Part shown: positions 48,470 through 61,855 of the stretch, one piece after another | Layout: every line of letters begins with the position of its first letter | Numbering within the stretch: position 1 is the stretch's first letter | DNA from: Onchocerca volvulus | Taxonomy: Eukaryota > Nematoda > Chromadorea > Rhabditida > Onchocercidae | Assembly (NCBI GenBank): GCA_000499405.2 | Contig: HG738137.1 | Coordinates: forward strand, 11,592,121-11,656,120 | Reading direction: 5' to 3' | DNA: 64,000 nt | Translations under genes and position numbers: made by a program | Notes under the pieces: generated by a model | What the model saw: the letters and a program-made list of their open reading frames with translations, nothing else | Told to the model about the DNA's origin: nothing | Databases searched by the model: none

Positions 48470-50838
48470 TTACTGCCGATGAGCTTGACTCCTTTGTCGA
48501 TTTTTTCGCACTTAGTAGATTGCTGTTTACTGATAACTAGCACTAGTCGACCTAAATGTCGAGATTTTTTGTATTGTGGATAGGTGAATCTTGAGAGGAA
48601 AGATTTTATTCAACGAAGAATTTATTTCCTAATATTGTGATAAGATAGTATAAAATCAGATAACGATTAAAGTTTTTCGCTTGATTGTAGTAGAGACAGA
48701 TCGGATACAAGTGATTTGGATTGAATTAGAGATACTGATTACCGTGATCATAATTGAAACCCTGAATAATCTCCAGAATCTCTTTTTTATATCGGTTGTC
48801 CTTGATCTTTGACTACAATATGTGAATTATATGCAGGGTTAATTTTTAGAACAAAGAATAAAAGATGGACGATGCTTACAATAATAAACTTAAGTCCTTA
48901 TAACATTTCAAAGAACGCACATGAGCTCTATTAGCAAATCGTAAAATGAGGGAACAAAGGTCTTTTGAACGAGATGTGAATAGATGATTCATTTGCCTGA
49001 GAAATATTACAGAATTTCTATTACATAAAATACTTTCATTATTTGGTCACATTTATATTATAAAATATCTCGATTTTACCAGCACCAAGCGAATAAATGT
49101 TTGGGCTTTGACTGAACTGAATTTGAACATAGCAGTTTTTGCGATTTTTTAATCTACATTCTTTTTCTTTTGTGCTGGCTGCTCCCTTTCACTATTATTA
49201 TCATGACAATTAATTTTTGTTGAATCTGTTTACTGCTATTTTCGCTTTGTCAAAATGACTTTTTTCTTTTTGATTGAGCCACTTAAAGATGTGCCATTTC
49301 CTCTTTGCCATCATTGTCAAAGCTGACTTGATGATTGTTTTATTTACCTGTAGATTTTTTACCTTTACTGCACAAGTATAATGCTAGCCATTTGAACTCA
49401 AATCAAATATTATTATTATAAGCCAATACTAATAATATTGGATTTGAGTTCAAATGGCTGGCATTCTATTATGCATACTATGGCGGCATCTGTTTTCGGT
49501 CTTTCCGACAACAAGTTTGAACTAAATCACATCATATTTTTTGATTTTCATTTGATTTTCAATTTGATATAATTAGATGTAATAAGTGATGGTATCACTG
49601 AAATGTAAGCAGTATTTATTAACTTTTTATTAACATTTATTTATTTATTTATTAACAATTTATTAACTTATAAATTAACTATTTGTCGATGCTATAAATG
49701 ACTATCGTGTTCATTTTCTTCATGCAACTGTCAAGATAAAGTAATAATTTATGATAAATTCAAATCGCTTTTTCGAGATTAGGAATGAATAGATAACTTT
49801 TCTTGAATGATATGACAATTTTACCTTGTCAATTTTCCAAAAATACGCATTTTTAAGCATATAAAATTCCGAACGGAAAACAAATTTTCTAGAGTTAGCG
49901 TTTTTATAGTCAAATTTTCTACACTACCAATCTAACTGATCTCAGCATTAATGCTTCATTTCATCAAAAAACTCATTGCTTGTCGCTTATTTCATTCATA
50001 GTTGCTGTCACTGAAATAGCGAAGAATATCAGATGATTATAAATGGTTATAAATGTGCTATCATAGCTGTAAAGCTTTGGGTTGAAGATTATCTGCATAG
50101 ATAAATAACAGTACTCTTGGCGGCAAATGTTTGCGAGTTGGGTGTAAACATTTCTAAAGCGTTACTTCACTCCTCTTATCAATATATCCACACAAAAAAT
50201 AATCTGTTAAAACTTGTGATTTCTTTGTTTCGAATCAAATGACTTTGTTTTATGTGGCTTTGTCAAATAGCTTTAGATTGTTTTATGTTGCATTAAATCA
50301 TGTTAACAAAAGCGTCCTTTCATGCGCTAACAAAAAAAAATTTTCTCGTACCACTGAGGCGCTTCCTTATGGATCATTTTAAAAGTTGGAATCAACGAGT
50401 GCGGTTGGATGTTTTATCCTCTCATTCGCGTTATCCCCTTCATATCATAAAATTATCATTTAAATTGTTTTATTGATATAATTGATTTGTAATTGTTGCA
50501 TCCGTTATCGTGTTATCTAGTTTTTTTGTATTAAAAAGTTTAATTGCCCAAGTTTAGGATACCGCAAAGTTTCGGATGACAGTACGATAACAAACAAGAA
50601 CCTTTAATCATTGTCACGGTAAGAAGATCGATGAAATTCCAATCATTTCAACAATTTCCTTTTTTTCGTTTTATCACTAACTTATTCTTCAGTTTTTATT
50701 TTTCCGCTATACTGTTCTTCATTTCTGCACGTTAGAATTTTAGGAATTATGGAAATGCAATAATTGTTGCTGTAAATATCTATCCAAGAGTAAAATTTAA
50801 AATTTAAAATGAATAATCCTTTAACCATTACTTCCACT
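48470..50838. other. Spacer with one long inverted repeat and an SL1-like 22-mer
   Basis: No exon supported. The inverted repeat is at 49381-49464 and the spliced-leader-like match at 50537-50558. TTATTAACA/TTTATTTA microrepeats occur at about 49620-49680. Confidence 0.6.
49381..49464. repeat. Inverted repeat, 32-bp arms
   Basis: Left arm 49381-49412 (ATGCTAGCCATTTGAACTCA...) and right arm 49433-49464 (...GAGTTCAAATGGCTGGCAT) are complementary except for two positions, with a 20-nt loop. MITE-like or a cruciform element; no target-site duplication was evident. Confidence 0.85.
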
Positions 50839-50912
50839 GCCTGAGTAGCGCAGTTGGTTAGCGCGTCAGTCTCATAATCTGAAGGTCGTGAGTTCGAACC
50901 TCACCTCGGGCA
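50839..50912 (+). tRNA. tRNA-Met (CAT anticodon), elongator type
   Basis: 74 nt with a full cloverleaf. The acceptor stem GCCTGAG pairs with CTCGGGC, followed by discriminator A. D arm GCGC...GCGC with AGTTGGTTA loop. Anticodon arm CAGTC-TCATAAT-CTG region with CAT in the loop. T arm GTGAG-TTCGAAC-CTCAC. A and B boxes (TAGCGCAGTTGG, GGTTCGAAC-type GAGTTCGAACC) are intact and no intron is present. The acceptor stem begins GC rather than the AG of initiator tRNAs, so elongator is preferred. Confidence 0.95.
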
Positions 50913-51477
50913 TTCCTTTTCCATACTTGACATAAAGCTTAATTGTACCGTTTGGTATAACTTTGGCTTTGAATTTCTTTTTTTATCTTACTTTTTCAGC
51001 CATACGTATTATATATTTTTTTAAATGTAATTCGACATTTAGAAATACAGAAAATTCGGGAAATAGAAATAATCAATCACTTTTTCTGCAAATTTCAGTT
51101 CATCCAATCGATTCAATTGGAATTGTCAAATGAAATGAAGAACTTTGAGTATAAATCATCCATGAGATGGATAATACAAAAATTTTGATGATCAATTTTG
51201 ATTCATTTATGTACTTTTCTCATGCATCACATATATGTAAGTCAATCAATTTGTTCGATTCCTGCTGTTTATCTTTTTGGCAAACTAGATTGGATTGGAA
51301 ATGAAGAGGAAAGAATGGACTGTGCATCAATTTTAGTTTATTCGTAATTTGTTTTTTGATAAATAGCTTTTTTTTTTAATCTTATTCATTCAACATTCCT
51401 TTGTATTGTTCACTTTAAGCAATTATGTAGAATTTTTCACTTTTTGTTTAATTGGAAAAAAAACTCATCATACCTAT

Positions 51478-51564
51478 CTTCCTTATCACTTACGATACTT
51501 ATTTATCTTCCTTATCACTTACGATACTTATTTATCTTCCTTATCATTTACGATTCTTACGTTA
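51478..51564. repeat. 29-bp minisatellite, three units
   Basis: Units CTTCCTTATCACTTACGATA start at 51478, 51507 and 51536; the third is slightly changed. Confidence 0.9.
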
Positions 51565-53861
51565 TGTCTGTTCTGTTCATTATGCGCGTCAACACTTACG
51601 TGTATATTGTCTTAGATATTGCTGTCAGGTATAATCAAAATCAATTTGAAATATACGAATTGTTTGCAAACAAAAATTTAAAAAAAAAAAGTAAAAAAAA
51701 TTATCAAATATTTTGGGGTAAAAATAATGTCACATATGACATATAAGATATTTGATTTTTCTCGAATTGCAGCAATATTTTAAAAATTTCAAAACCTCCA
51801 ACTATTATTCTCATTTATTATCAACTCTACCAACATATATGTCAGTAATGGAAATTTATAGGAGAATTTCAAAAATTTCAAAAATTCTTTAAATTCCAAA
51901 AATTAAATTTATCAATTAACATCATTATTATTCAATTGTGAACACTGATAATGATAAGTTTGATGGTATATATCTAATTGTTGCTTTTTTATCAATCAAA
52001 AAGACATTTCATGTTATCACGAATATGGCTTCTCGGTGTACATCAGAATTTCTTTTTTTTCGTCGATATCGGTAATGAAAATTATTCGGAATTCCTCCTC
52101 CTACTGCTACAAATAAATTTATCGGAACTTTTCTTCATAGATGTTTACATTTGGTACTAATGCTACGATATCAAACTTTATCGAAGGATTCATAGATATC
52201 ACGGAATAATTTTTAGAAATTAGATTGAATTCAGAAAACTCTCTTCCATCACTGGATAAATTTGATCTAGTCTGTGAAATTTGTCCTTGAATTTATCAGC
52301 TTATCAGGTAGATCCTTATTCATGCATCTTGGGTATTATAGTTCGTAGACTTACAAAGCATAATACGTTATGCAAATCTTGTTACGGTACAAGTCAAGTT
52401 CAAGTTCAATCTTCGATCCTGAAACTTATCATTAAACTTATCACATCATTAAATCATTAGCATATCATTGAATTTTACTGTCTTCTTTATCATCGTTAAT
52501 TCCATCCTTTTTTGCTTAATTTTTAATGCAAATTGGTATACAATGAATTTCAAATCGATATTTTGCACATTCTAATATTTCTATATGCTATACCTTAGAA
52601 CAATATCAAAAATCTCAAAAACCTCACTTATAAGTTATGTATGTTAAGTAAGTAAGGTCAAATTACGATCAATCATACATAAAGATCAAACAAATTATAA
52701 TATATTAATTATATTCAAAGACAGTACATAATTATTCGATCAAAACTACAACGGAAGAAAAATGAACAAATCATTTTATTTCATTTCCTTTTTCTTTTGT
52801 ATTTTACTTACTTCGACGAATAACTTTACCAGTCGATTGAAATTTAATAAATTACCTTTCAAATTATTTTCAAAAAGTAATTTATTCAATTTTACATTTT
52901 TCTTTTTTTTCTTTTTTTTTGTGAATTAAAGAACACTTTGTTGATTGCTTTCACATTAAAACATTGTACAGGTTGAAAAATTTAGCATTAAATTAGTGAA
53001 CTTTTATCTAATAGAAGTTTTATCAAATTTTGCAATAAACAGAATTTATTTCATTATTTGTCAGCTCTTCTTCGCCTGTTTTATGAAATTATAAAAGTAT
53101 CCAACTGGAATTAAAAAAAATACTTCAAATAATTCTTTAAATAGCCAATTTGAAGTTTTCCAGAAATTTCATCAAATTGAATTTTGGTAAAATTTTAGCA
53201 TTTCTAATCGATTCATGTCTACCACCTACATCATATCACATCGATTTATCCGATTTTCGATGTAATTGCCAATCAGCATCTTAGGAGAGGGGACATGTGC
53301 TGCTGCTGGTCACAATCGATACCTCATTTTATGCGTCATCGAAAATCAATCTCTGATCATTTCTAAATTACCAGTTTCAATCAATTAATTGAATTTTGTT
53401 AATGCTGCAAGTTCCAACTTGATAATTAATTATTGAGATGATAACTAACTATTAAGTGATAACTAATCATTAAGGTAAAAATCATTTCAGCAACTCATTC
53501 ATTCCTGTCTTGCATTGATGACCCGTCTTTCAATCAATAAATTCACGAACTTCAGAAAAAAAAAAATCCTAAAATTAAATTTTATCATTCTGCTATTGAA
53601 TTTTTTCATTTCGAAATTAGCTGAATTCTGTTTTCCTTTTAATCTTCTTGCTTTTATCAGTTATATATCAGTTTATTTGATCTTCAATTTAATAGTAAGT
53701 CAAGGATTATCAGATATGTTATTTTATGTTTTTTTTTTTTTTTTTTTTTTGCTTTTTTCTTTACCCGACCTTCAATTTAATTATGATTTGAGAATATTTG
53801 GTATCATTTATCTCGTAGTAAAATAAAAATAGCAATAATTGGTATAGTATATCTATTATCA

Positions 53862-53965
53862 TAATCATCATTCTTTATCTTTATCATTATCATCATTTTA
53901 TCCTTATCATCGTCGTCATCATTATCGATTTCATTATTATCAGCTCTCATTAATGATAATAACCA
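53862..53965. repeat. ATC/ATT microsatellite
   Basis: Imperfect TCATTATCATC triplets, seen directly. Confidence 0.75.
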
Positions 53966-54254
53966 AATAGCGATAAACATATTTGTCCATCTAAAATCAA
54001 TGAAACTAAACATTACAGTTTTGAACGTGTAGCGTGCAAAACGAATTGATAGTATTTATAGGAAAGGAATTCGAAACGAGAAACCAGTTCCATCCAATCT
54101 TTTAATGGTGAACTTATTACTGAAATTTTTGTTTGCCAGTTGCAATCTTCAAATCATCCCAAGCACTTTCCTCTCACGATTTTACAAGGGTACCTTTCTC
54201 TTCGATCAACTCAACTACGCCAAAAACTTCATCCATCCATTCATCCATATTTGC

Positions 54255-54325
54255 CCATTATCATTATCATTATCATTATCATTATCATCATCATCATCAT
54301 TATCATCATCATTATGATCATCAAA
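54255..54325. repeat. ATC/ATT microsatellite
   Basis: CATTATCATTATC repeated, then CATCATCATC. Open frames across it consist of runs of Ile, His-Tyr or Leu-Ser and are not genes. Confidence 0.85.
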
Positions 54326-54939
54326 ACTTTGTTCAATCTCGTATCAAAACTACTTCTTTGAATCAGCTCAGCAACCGATACACATTGCATTATAGCAAGT
54401 TTATTTTTCCTGTCATTTTGCTTTCCTTTCTTTTTTTTTTTTCTTTTTTTTTTTTTTTATTTTTTTCTCTCTTCACTTTAATTTATTTTTTCCAAACAAA
54501 TTGAAAACTTTGCTCTTTCTTGTTGCTTTATGTTTAAAAATTATTGTGTAATATTACGATTAGTTTTTTTTTTTTTTTTTTTCTCATTTAAAAATACATT
54601 TAAAATTTAGTTTTGGACAATAATTTGACACAAGAGAGAAGATTATTGTTAATGTTTTATTCTGTGAAATATCTAAGTAAGATTTGAGGAATATTTTTGA
54701 TCATTGCTAAAAGTTAGATTTGTTTACTTTATGAAATAGTTCAACAAGAAGAATTGATCATAGAAGAAAGTTGAGCAGTAGTGAAATTACTTTTTTTTAA
54801 AATATATATATACAATTTTGTTTTTTAAATTTTATCTTTGGAAATTTTTCAGTGAAAAAAAATTACTTACCAGAAATTGTACTAGATCTCGCGTATTATT
54901 ATTGTTAACATTTCTTTCTCTTGATTATTAATTTTAATA

Positions 54940-54949
54940 TATATTTCAG
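54940..54949 (+). promoter_or_regulatory. Probable trans-splice acceptor of the kinase gene
   Basis: TATATTTCAG followed by a 74-nt leader (54950-55023) before ATG 55024. It fits trans-splicing, or an intron behind a non-coding first exon. Confidence 0.5.
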
Positions 54950-54950
54950 G

Positions 54951-54992
54951 ATGATAATTTCAAGTTCCATCATTCTGATAAATAATTCCTGA
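54951..54992 (+). other. Upstream open reading frame (13 aa) in the kinase leader
   Basis: An ATG one base past the acceptor opens a 13-codon frame ending TGA, 31 nt before the main start. Present only if the acceptor at 54949 is used. Confidence 0.45.
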
Positions 54993-55023
54993 ATTCATTC
55001 ATTATCTGAATAATTTTATACTG

Positions 55024-58000
55024 ATGAATAATTCAATCATGAATATTGCTAATAATTCTTCCGGTATTAACGGTAACACCGATGATGTAACAGCAATGGA
55101 TACATGGGAAGATCGACGGATATCGATAACACTTCAGTATGGATCATTGAAGGAAGTATTAGTTCTCGAACGATCGAATAATCCACAGGTTAATTACTAT
55201 TTTAATTAAAATACTTAAAATGATTGTGTTATATTAATAAATAAAACAGTCAACTAATTAAAATTATTCGTGTAAAGTCTGAAAATAATTCGAGAATTAT
55301 GAAATTTTTTTTTTCTAAGAGATTGCTGTAGGAAAATATCACGGCAATGTCGTTCATTCATGATGATATACATATATAAATCATGAATGTTCCGAGATAT
55401 CTTAATGTTTGTGGGAAATTTAAAAAATTCTTAGACTACAAATAATTTCAATTACAAGATTTTTCTTTGTTGTTGAAAAAGATCTATGTTTGATACAGTT
55501 CTCAGAAGTAACATAAGTTAAGTTTCATTTCTATAGAAAGATCAATTCATCATAATTTTTGATATTTGACAATAATCATGAAATTTTTGAAGAATTTTTT
55601 AATTTTGCTGCTACAATAATAAAGTGATACTCGTTGATTTTCTATATGCGAAAGAATTTTGTTTATAAAATTTAGAAGTTAATTTTGCAAAATTAAATTT
55701 TATTTAGTTTTTTTTTTTCATTTTAGCAATTTGAATCACTCTGTCAACGTGCTCGACAAATGGCTGAAAAGCATTATGATGGTAAATTGGCGAATAGTTG
55801 TGAGTTACATTTATTCAGACATGATTATAATTCGCCAAATATGCTTCAACATTTAACTTCTGTTACACAACTGGTATATATTTTCTTTTTTACTTAGTTT
55901 TTATTACTTAAATTATCAAAATAATTAATTTTGCAGATAAATAATCTAACAATTGTCGTTGTATTATTTTCAGTTTAAAATTTTGAATCATATAAATTTC
56001 CAAATTGTTACTATATAGTATGGTTTTTTTTTTTTCTACGTCAATTTTCGATATATTTAACTTGTAATTTGTGATTCGAAATTTAATTTCGATGATAATT
56101 TCTGTGATTCGAAATCTCAAATCAATGCTAATGTATATTACACGGATTTTCATTCGCTCCATCGATGAGACGAAATATCTTTTTTGTTAAAATTGTGACT
56201 TCAGTATGTTAATTCAAGGATAATGGTTGCATCGTGGAAATAATTCTGATCAATCGTAACGAACGACCAACACGTCCTCATGTACTTGCGGTTACGTCGT
56301 ATATCACTCCAACATTTTGCGATTATTGCGGTGAAATATTGGTTGGCTTAATTAAGCAAGGTTTACAATGTGCCAAATGCCGGTATTTAATTCTTATCAG
56401 TTTTATTATATTTTAGAAAGGTTTTTTCATTCTTTGTAAATGATAATTTTTTCAAAAATTGAAATTTTAATTAAATTTTGGCATTTTAGAATTTATTTTG
56501 AAAAAAAAAAAAAAACGAAATTTAATATTTTTAGATGTAATTTTCATAAAAAATGTGCATTTGCGCCAAGGAATAATTGTGCCAAAAATAACATAACTAC
56601 AAATTTTCCAAGTACAGCATCTACAGGTATGTGTGTAATTCTTTGCTACTTGATTATATTAGCTTTTTTTTTTTGCCAAAAAAGGAAATAATGGTGGATT
56701 GAATTGATTTGCAATAAACTGGATTGATTTGAATTGTATTGTATATATTTATTAACTGAATAATCGGTAATTAATTACTTAAGTTAATTGCAAATCAATG
56801 ATTCATTATCAATTACTTAACTTTAATTGTGTTCTAAAAGTGTTTACTTGGCAAATAATCCAAGATTAATTAAGTTAATTGCAATTATTTGTAGATGATC
56901 TTCGTTGTCAACAAGATGCTGCATTTGCATTACCACATACATTGGCTGTACATAATTACAAAACGCTTACAATTTGTAAAGTGTGTGATAAAATGTTAAT
57001 TGGTCTAATGAAGCAAGGATTGCGTTGTCGTGATTGCAAGGTTTTCATATATTTAAATCAAAACGGTGAAAACATAATCAGAAAAATTCACAATCACAAA
57101 AAATTGTAACTTAAAATTCTGCGAAATTTCGAAATTTAATACTTCATTATTTTTTCATTCATTTTAATTTTTTGAAATAATTGAATTTTCTTCCTTTAAT
57201 CAAGTAGATATTCGTCTTTCACTTTTTTTCTTTTCTTTTTTTTTTTTTTTTAAATATTTTTTAAACTGTAATCGTTTTGCATATAAGAGATGAAAAAAAT
57301 GAATGAATCAATGAATTTTTATTATATATGGAAAAATTTTCTTTTTCACCAGAAATTTGAATATTTTTAGCAAAGTTTATTTTCAAAATTTCTAAACTTC
57401 ATGAATAAATCATTTTAGGTTAATGTTCATAGGAAATGTGCTTCGTTGTTACCGATGAATTGTCAAATAGCAGATGGTGCTATAACACCTTCATTTGATC
57501 AATTAAGTGTTGATGATGATACAACATTAATTTCAACTGCATACGATGATGCTACAACACACGAAGAAAACGATTCAATGATACCGCTTGCTCGATTGCC
57601 AGGTTTTCAACTTTTTCAAATTTTCATTTCTAAGCCAAAGAACGGAGGATCGTCAAGTAATTCGCTTTCATGAATGGATAGGTTGATCTTGGCTGATATA
57701 TTATCAGCATCTTTATCAGATTTTCGTTTCAAATCGGATGATTTTCGAAAATTTCATGTTATAATACATCGATGATTAATGAATCTAATTGCAACAATGT
57801 TGAACTTCAGGACAAGCATCAACACGAGTAACTAATCGACAACCAACAGTCGAAGGATGGATGATCCATTTTATGCTTGATCAACCGGAACGACGTCTTC
57901 GACACTATTGGATTCTTAGTGGTGGTGCTATTAATATGTATAATGAATATAATGAAGGTAATTAAATTCATAATTAATTATAAAATTTCATTTAAATCCA

Positions 58001-61000
58001 TTAAAATAATACGATAGCGTTAGAAATTTCTACTAGAAAGCCAAGAATTACATTAAATTAAGATTTTAAACTTCAAAATTCCTTTATTTGTTGAAAATTC
58101 AAAAAAAAAAAAAAAAAACAAAAACTTTACCTTGAATAGGTGTAAATCCACATCGTATTTATCGGACTATTCCACTTGGTGGTATAATGGTTTTGACGCC
58201 CTATAATGGACCTCCTGTACATTCAAGGTTTGCTGATATATATATTTGAAAAATTAAAAATGATAAATCTAAAATTAATCAGTTAATTGAAATGAATCAA
58301 AGAAATGGAAAGATATTAATCTCCTTAGGATTATTCGTTTGATTTAAAAAGGATAAAAGCAAAATGGAATATAAAATTATGGCGAAATGCACTTATTCTC
58401 ACCCAATCATTTTATCGCTCTTTTTTTTTTTTTTGTCATTTTCCATTTAGAAATAAAACATATGTAGAAAATTCGAATTGCTTTATTAATATTAATTTCA
58501 AAAATTTTGAAAAATTTTTTTACCAAATTTTATTTAGATATTCTATTTATGAAATTTGCGAATAAAATATCTTTTTTTTTTTTTAAACACTTTTATGATA
58601 TATTTCGTTATATAAGTAAATATAGAAATGAAGCTTTGACATTCAAATTTGAGATTTCAAAAATTAAATTCGTTAAATTTTTCCAGCTTTCCTGCTCATT
58701 GTTTCGAAATTCGAACAACATCACATATGGTGTATTGCGTTGGTGAAAATTTAGACGTATATGGTGCACCACCATCAAAAGTGCCACGTCATGCGAATGG
58801 AAAAAGTAATTCTAATGCACAAATGTGGTTTCAGGTGATCTTTTATCTTTCTTATCTGTTTTTATATATTTTCAAAAAATTTCTTTGTCAATTTTCTAAA
58901 ATTTTTCAAAAAATTTAAATTCAATCTTTCAAAATAATTCGAAGATCGATACAATATTTTTTAAAAGACACAGAAAGAGCCCCAAAATTAGATTTTTTTT
59001 TTGTAGTTGAAATTTAAATTTTGATGTCAAAAAATTCGCATTTTGATGTCAAGAAATTCGCAAATTCGCATTTTTATAGGCTTTGCAACAAGCATTAAGA
59101 CCACCTTCGTATAGAAATGATTCATCGAATACAGAACCAGCACTGCAATTCACCGAATTGTATCAGGTTGATTTTATTCATTTATTGATTCATTTCCTAG
59201 ACAGTTATTCAGTGATTATCAGTACTTATTTTGCTAAATAATAATTGAATTTGACATATTTTTTTGAAATTTTTGATATCAGTTTCGAGATTTTATGCCA
59301 ATTTAAAAATTTGTCTATTCTGATTGAAAAATAACTTTTTTTGGTCGCTAATTTGAAAAAAAAAAAAAAGAAGACAACGATAAAAAATTTTTTCGACAGA
59401 TTTTGAGCGATAAAACGCTTGGATCCGGACAGTTTGGTACCGTATATGCAAGTATTCATCGACAAAGTGGACGTGAAGTTGCTGTAAAAGTGAGCATTTA
59501 AACGATTGAAAATTTCAAGTTTTGTCTTTTCTTGACTTAAATTTGTTACTTTTATATATTTTTTTAATCTTATCATTGTTACTAATCAAAAGATAGGTAC
59601 TTGATAAGTATCACATATACAAAATCAATTATGGAATGCTCTGCTACTTAGTAATATGCAAATCGTGGAGAATAACAGAATGAGACTAGTTAGATAAATC
59701 TAGTAGATTTCCAATAAATGATAAATTTATCAAAAATGTAGATATTAGTTGAATTTTTGATTGATTCATCGGAATGTAGAGGAAAATTTTTGAAAAATTC
59801 AGGTAATAGCAAAGGATCGATTTTCAAAAAAATCACCAACCGGAGTGGAAACATTGCGAAGTGAAGTAGCAATTTTACAATCAATTAGTCATTGTGGCAT
59901 TATCAAGCTAGAATCGATGTTCGAAACAAAGGATAAAATTTTTGTAGTAATGGAAAAAATGAATGGTGACATGTTGGAAATGATTTTAAGTCAGGTATGT
60001 ATGAAAAATATATGATCATAAAAGGAATTAATGATACGATCATGAAAAATATGATTTTTATATTCCTCATGATCGTATAGTGAAGAGAAATTTGATAAAT
60101 TTGAATAAATTATAAATTAGTCGAAAAAGTTGCTATCACCAAAATTGTTATCTTTCTCAAACAAAAATTGTTATGAAAGATAACGATTTCGGTGATAACA
60201 GTTTTAAGAAAGAAATATTGTAACCAATAAATAAATCATTCAGAATACTAATTGAATATTTACATTGTATCAAACAATTTGCTAGTTTCGGTAGAAGCTC
60301 GAACTTTTTATCGCATATTTGAAAAAGAAAAAAAAAATGGAAAATATATTTTAATCTTGAAATGTTTCGTATTTTATTGCTAAAATTTTCACACTCTTCT
60401 TAGCTTATTTTTAGGCTGCAGGTCGCCTGGATGAACGAGTTACTAGATTTTTGATAATGCAAATTTTGTGCGCCCTACGATATTTACATTCGAAGGGAAT
60501 TGCGCATTGCGATCTCAAACCTGAAAATGTCCTATTATCTGATCTCGTCAATGCTTTCCCGCAAACAAAACTATGTGATTTTGGCTATGCTCGATTTATC
60601 GGTGATGCTCAATTTAGGTAATTTCATATTTCATCCTAAAATTTGTTTTTGTAACATACTTGGAAGTTTATTCACTACGATTAGTATGATTTAGCGTAAA
60701 AATGATTTAAAATATTGCTTTAATGAAATGTCAAAACTTAGAATCTGACAAAAAGTAATATTAATTTGTGTAGAGACAACTTCGCAAATGGAATAAAAGA
60801 AATTACTTCAGCTGAGGTAATTTTCAGGAAAACAATTGTTGGTACTCCGGCTTATTTAGCACCAGAAGTTCTGCAAAAACGAGGTTAATTTTGAAAAAAA
60901 AAAAAAAAAAAAAAGGAATTTTTCTTCAATTTCCCAAATTATTATTTACTTAATTATTTTATTGATTGCTTCAATATTTACTTTTTATACTTATTAATAA

Positions 61001-61855
61001 CTTATTTGCTCACTTTATTCATTCTAATATAATTTTTGACTCATCTTTATTTCTCCCGACTTCTAAATTATTGCTTATTTTTTCTTCTTAATTATTCCAA
61101 TATTTAATTATTTAATTTCTAGGCTATAATAAATCGCTCGATATGTGGTCAGTTGGTGTGATAATTTATGTAACATTAAGTGGTACATTTCCGTTCAACG
61201 ATGGTGAAGAAATTGCAGAACAAATACAAAATGCTGCTTTTATGTTTCCAGCAGAACCATGGAAACAAATTTCACGTGAAGCGATCGATTTAATTCAACG
61301 ATTACTTAAAGTAAAGGTAATATCTCTCAGTTATGTCGTGATGTTCAAAGTTGAAAGTTGAAAATTGCTGTAATTCCACAACATATTGCTTACATGAACG
61401 TTGTTTGTTTGTTTTTTTTTTTTTTTTCCATCATAAATGTCTCAAATAATTTGAATCCGTTAAATTATCCATTTGAAACAAATTAAAATACTTGAAAATA
61501 CTATAATATGTCACACGTTCTTCTTTGACATTACATTTCATACTAAGTAAGATATATGTAGGTTAAATTTTTCAATTTTGAAGAAATTTGTCGAAATTTT
61601 ATTATATTTTCGAAAATAAATATACCAGAAAGTTTAGCAATTGAAATTTTCTAGATCGAAGAACGTTTATCGATTGATGAATGCATAAAACACGAATGGT
61701 TAGATGGTGCACAAGTTTATATGGATTTAAGGCGATTGGAATTGCAATTAGGTGGTGAACGATATTTGACGAATGCAGAAGATGATATTCGTTATGCTCA
61801 TTTTCTAGCAGAACAAGATCTTATCCCTCAGCAAATTTCACCATCATTAATTTAA
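55024..61855 (+). CDS. dkf-1: Protein kinase D, DKF-1-like, about 767 aa
   Basis: Diacylglycerol-activated Ser/Thr kinase. Exons: 55024-55188, 55727-55873, 56219-56382, 56535-56626, 56895-57040, 57419-57602, 57811-57957, 58140-58227, 58687-58834, 59080-59166, 59400-59489, 59803-59994, 60415-60617, 60828-60883, 61123-61316, 61655-61855; phases agree. Order: N-terminal region with LFRHDYNS (about 90), C1a (about 126-180; [29 protein letters not shown]), C1b (about 200-262; [24 protein letters not shown]), acidic linker, PH (about 308-445; [15 protein letters not shown]), kinase (about 456-716; [46 protein letters not shown]). The HCD in the catalytic loop is usual for PKD. The activation loop reads [13 protein letters not shown]: the first of the two serines of mammalian PKD is Gln and the second is Thr, as I recall for C. 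elegans DKF-1 rather than DKF-2. The length is close to DKF-1. The last domain ends without a PDZ-ligand-like motif. Confidence 0.95.

Larger units (their letters stand above)
50913..54949. other. Spacer upstream of the kinase gene, with microsatellites
   Basis: No gene supported. Open frames at 51406-51746 translate the 29-bp minisatellite, and those at 53800-54500 translate ATC-type microsatellites. It presumably contains the kinase promoter. Confidence 0.6.

Noticed and set aside
50537..50558. A functional spliced-leader RNA gene
   Set aside because: The leader-like 22-mer has four mismatches, lacks a GT donor directly after it and shows no Sm-binding pattern downstream.
54105..54504. Three overlapping plus-strand frames of 70-123 aa
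   Set aside because: They consist mostly of translated ATC microsatellite and T runs.
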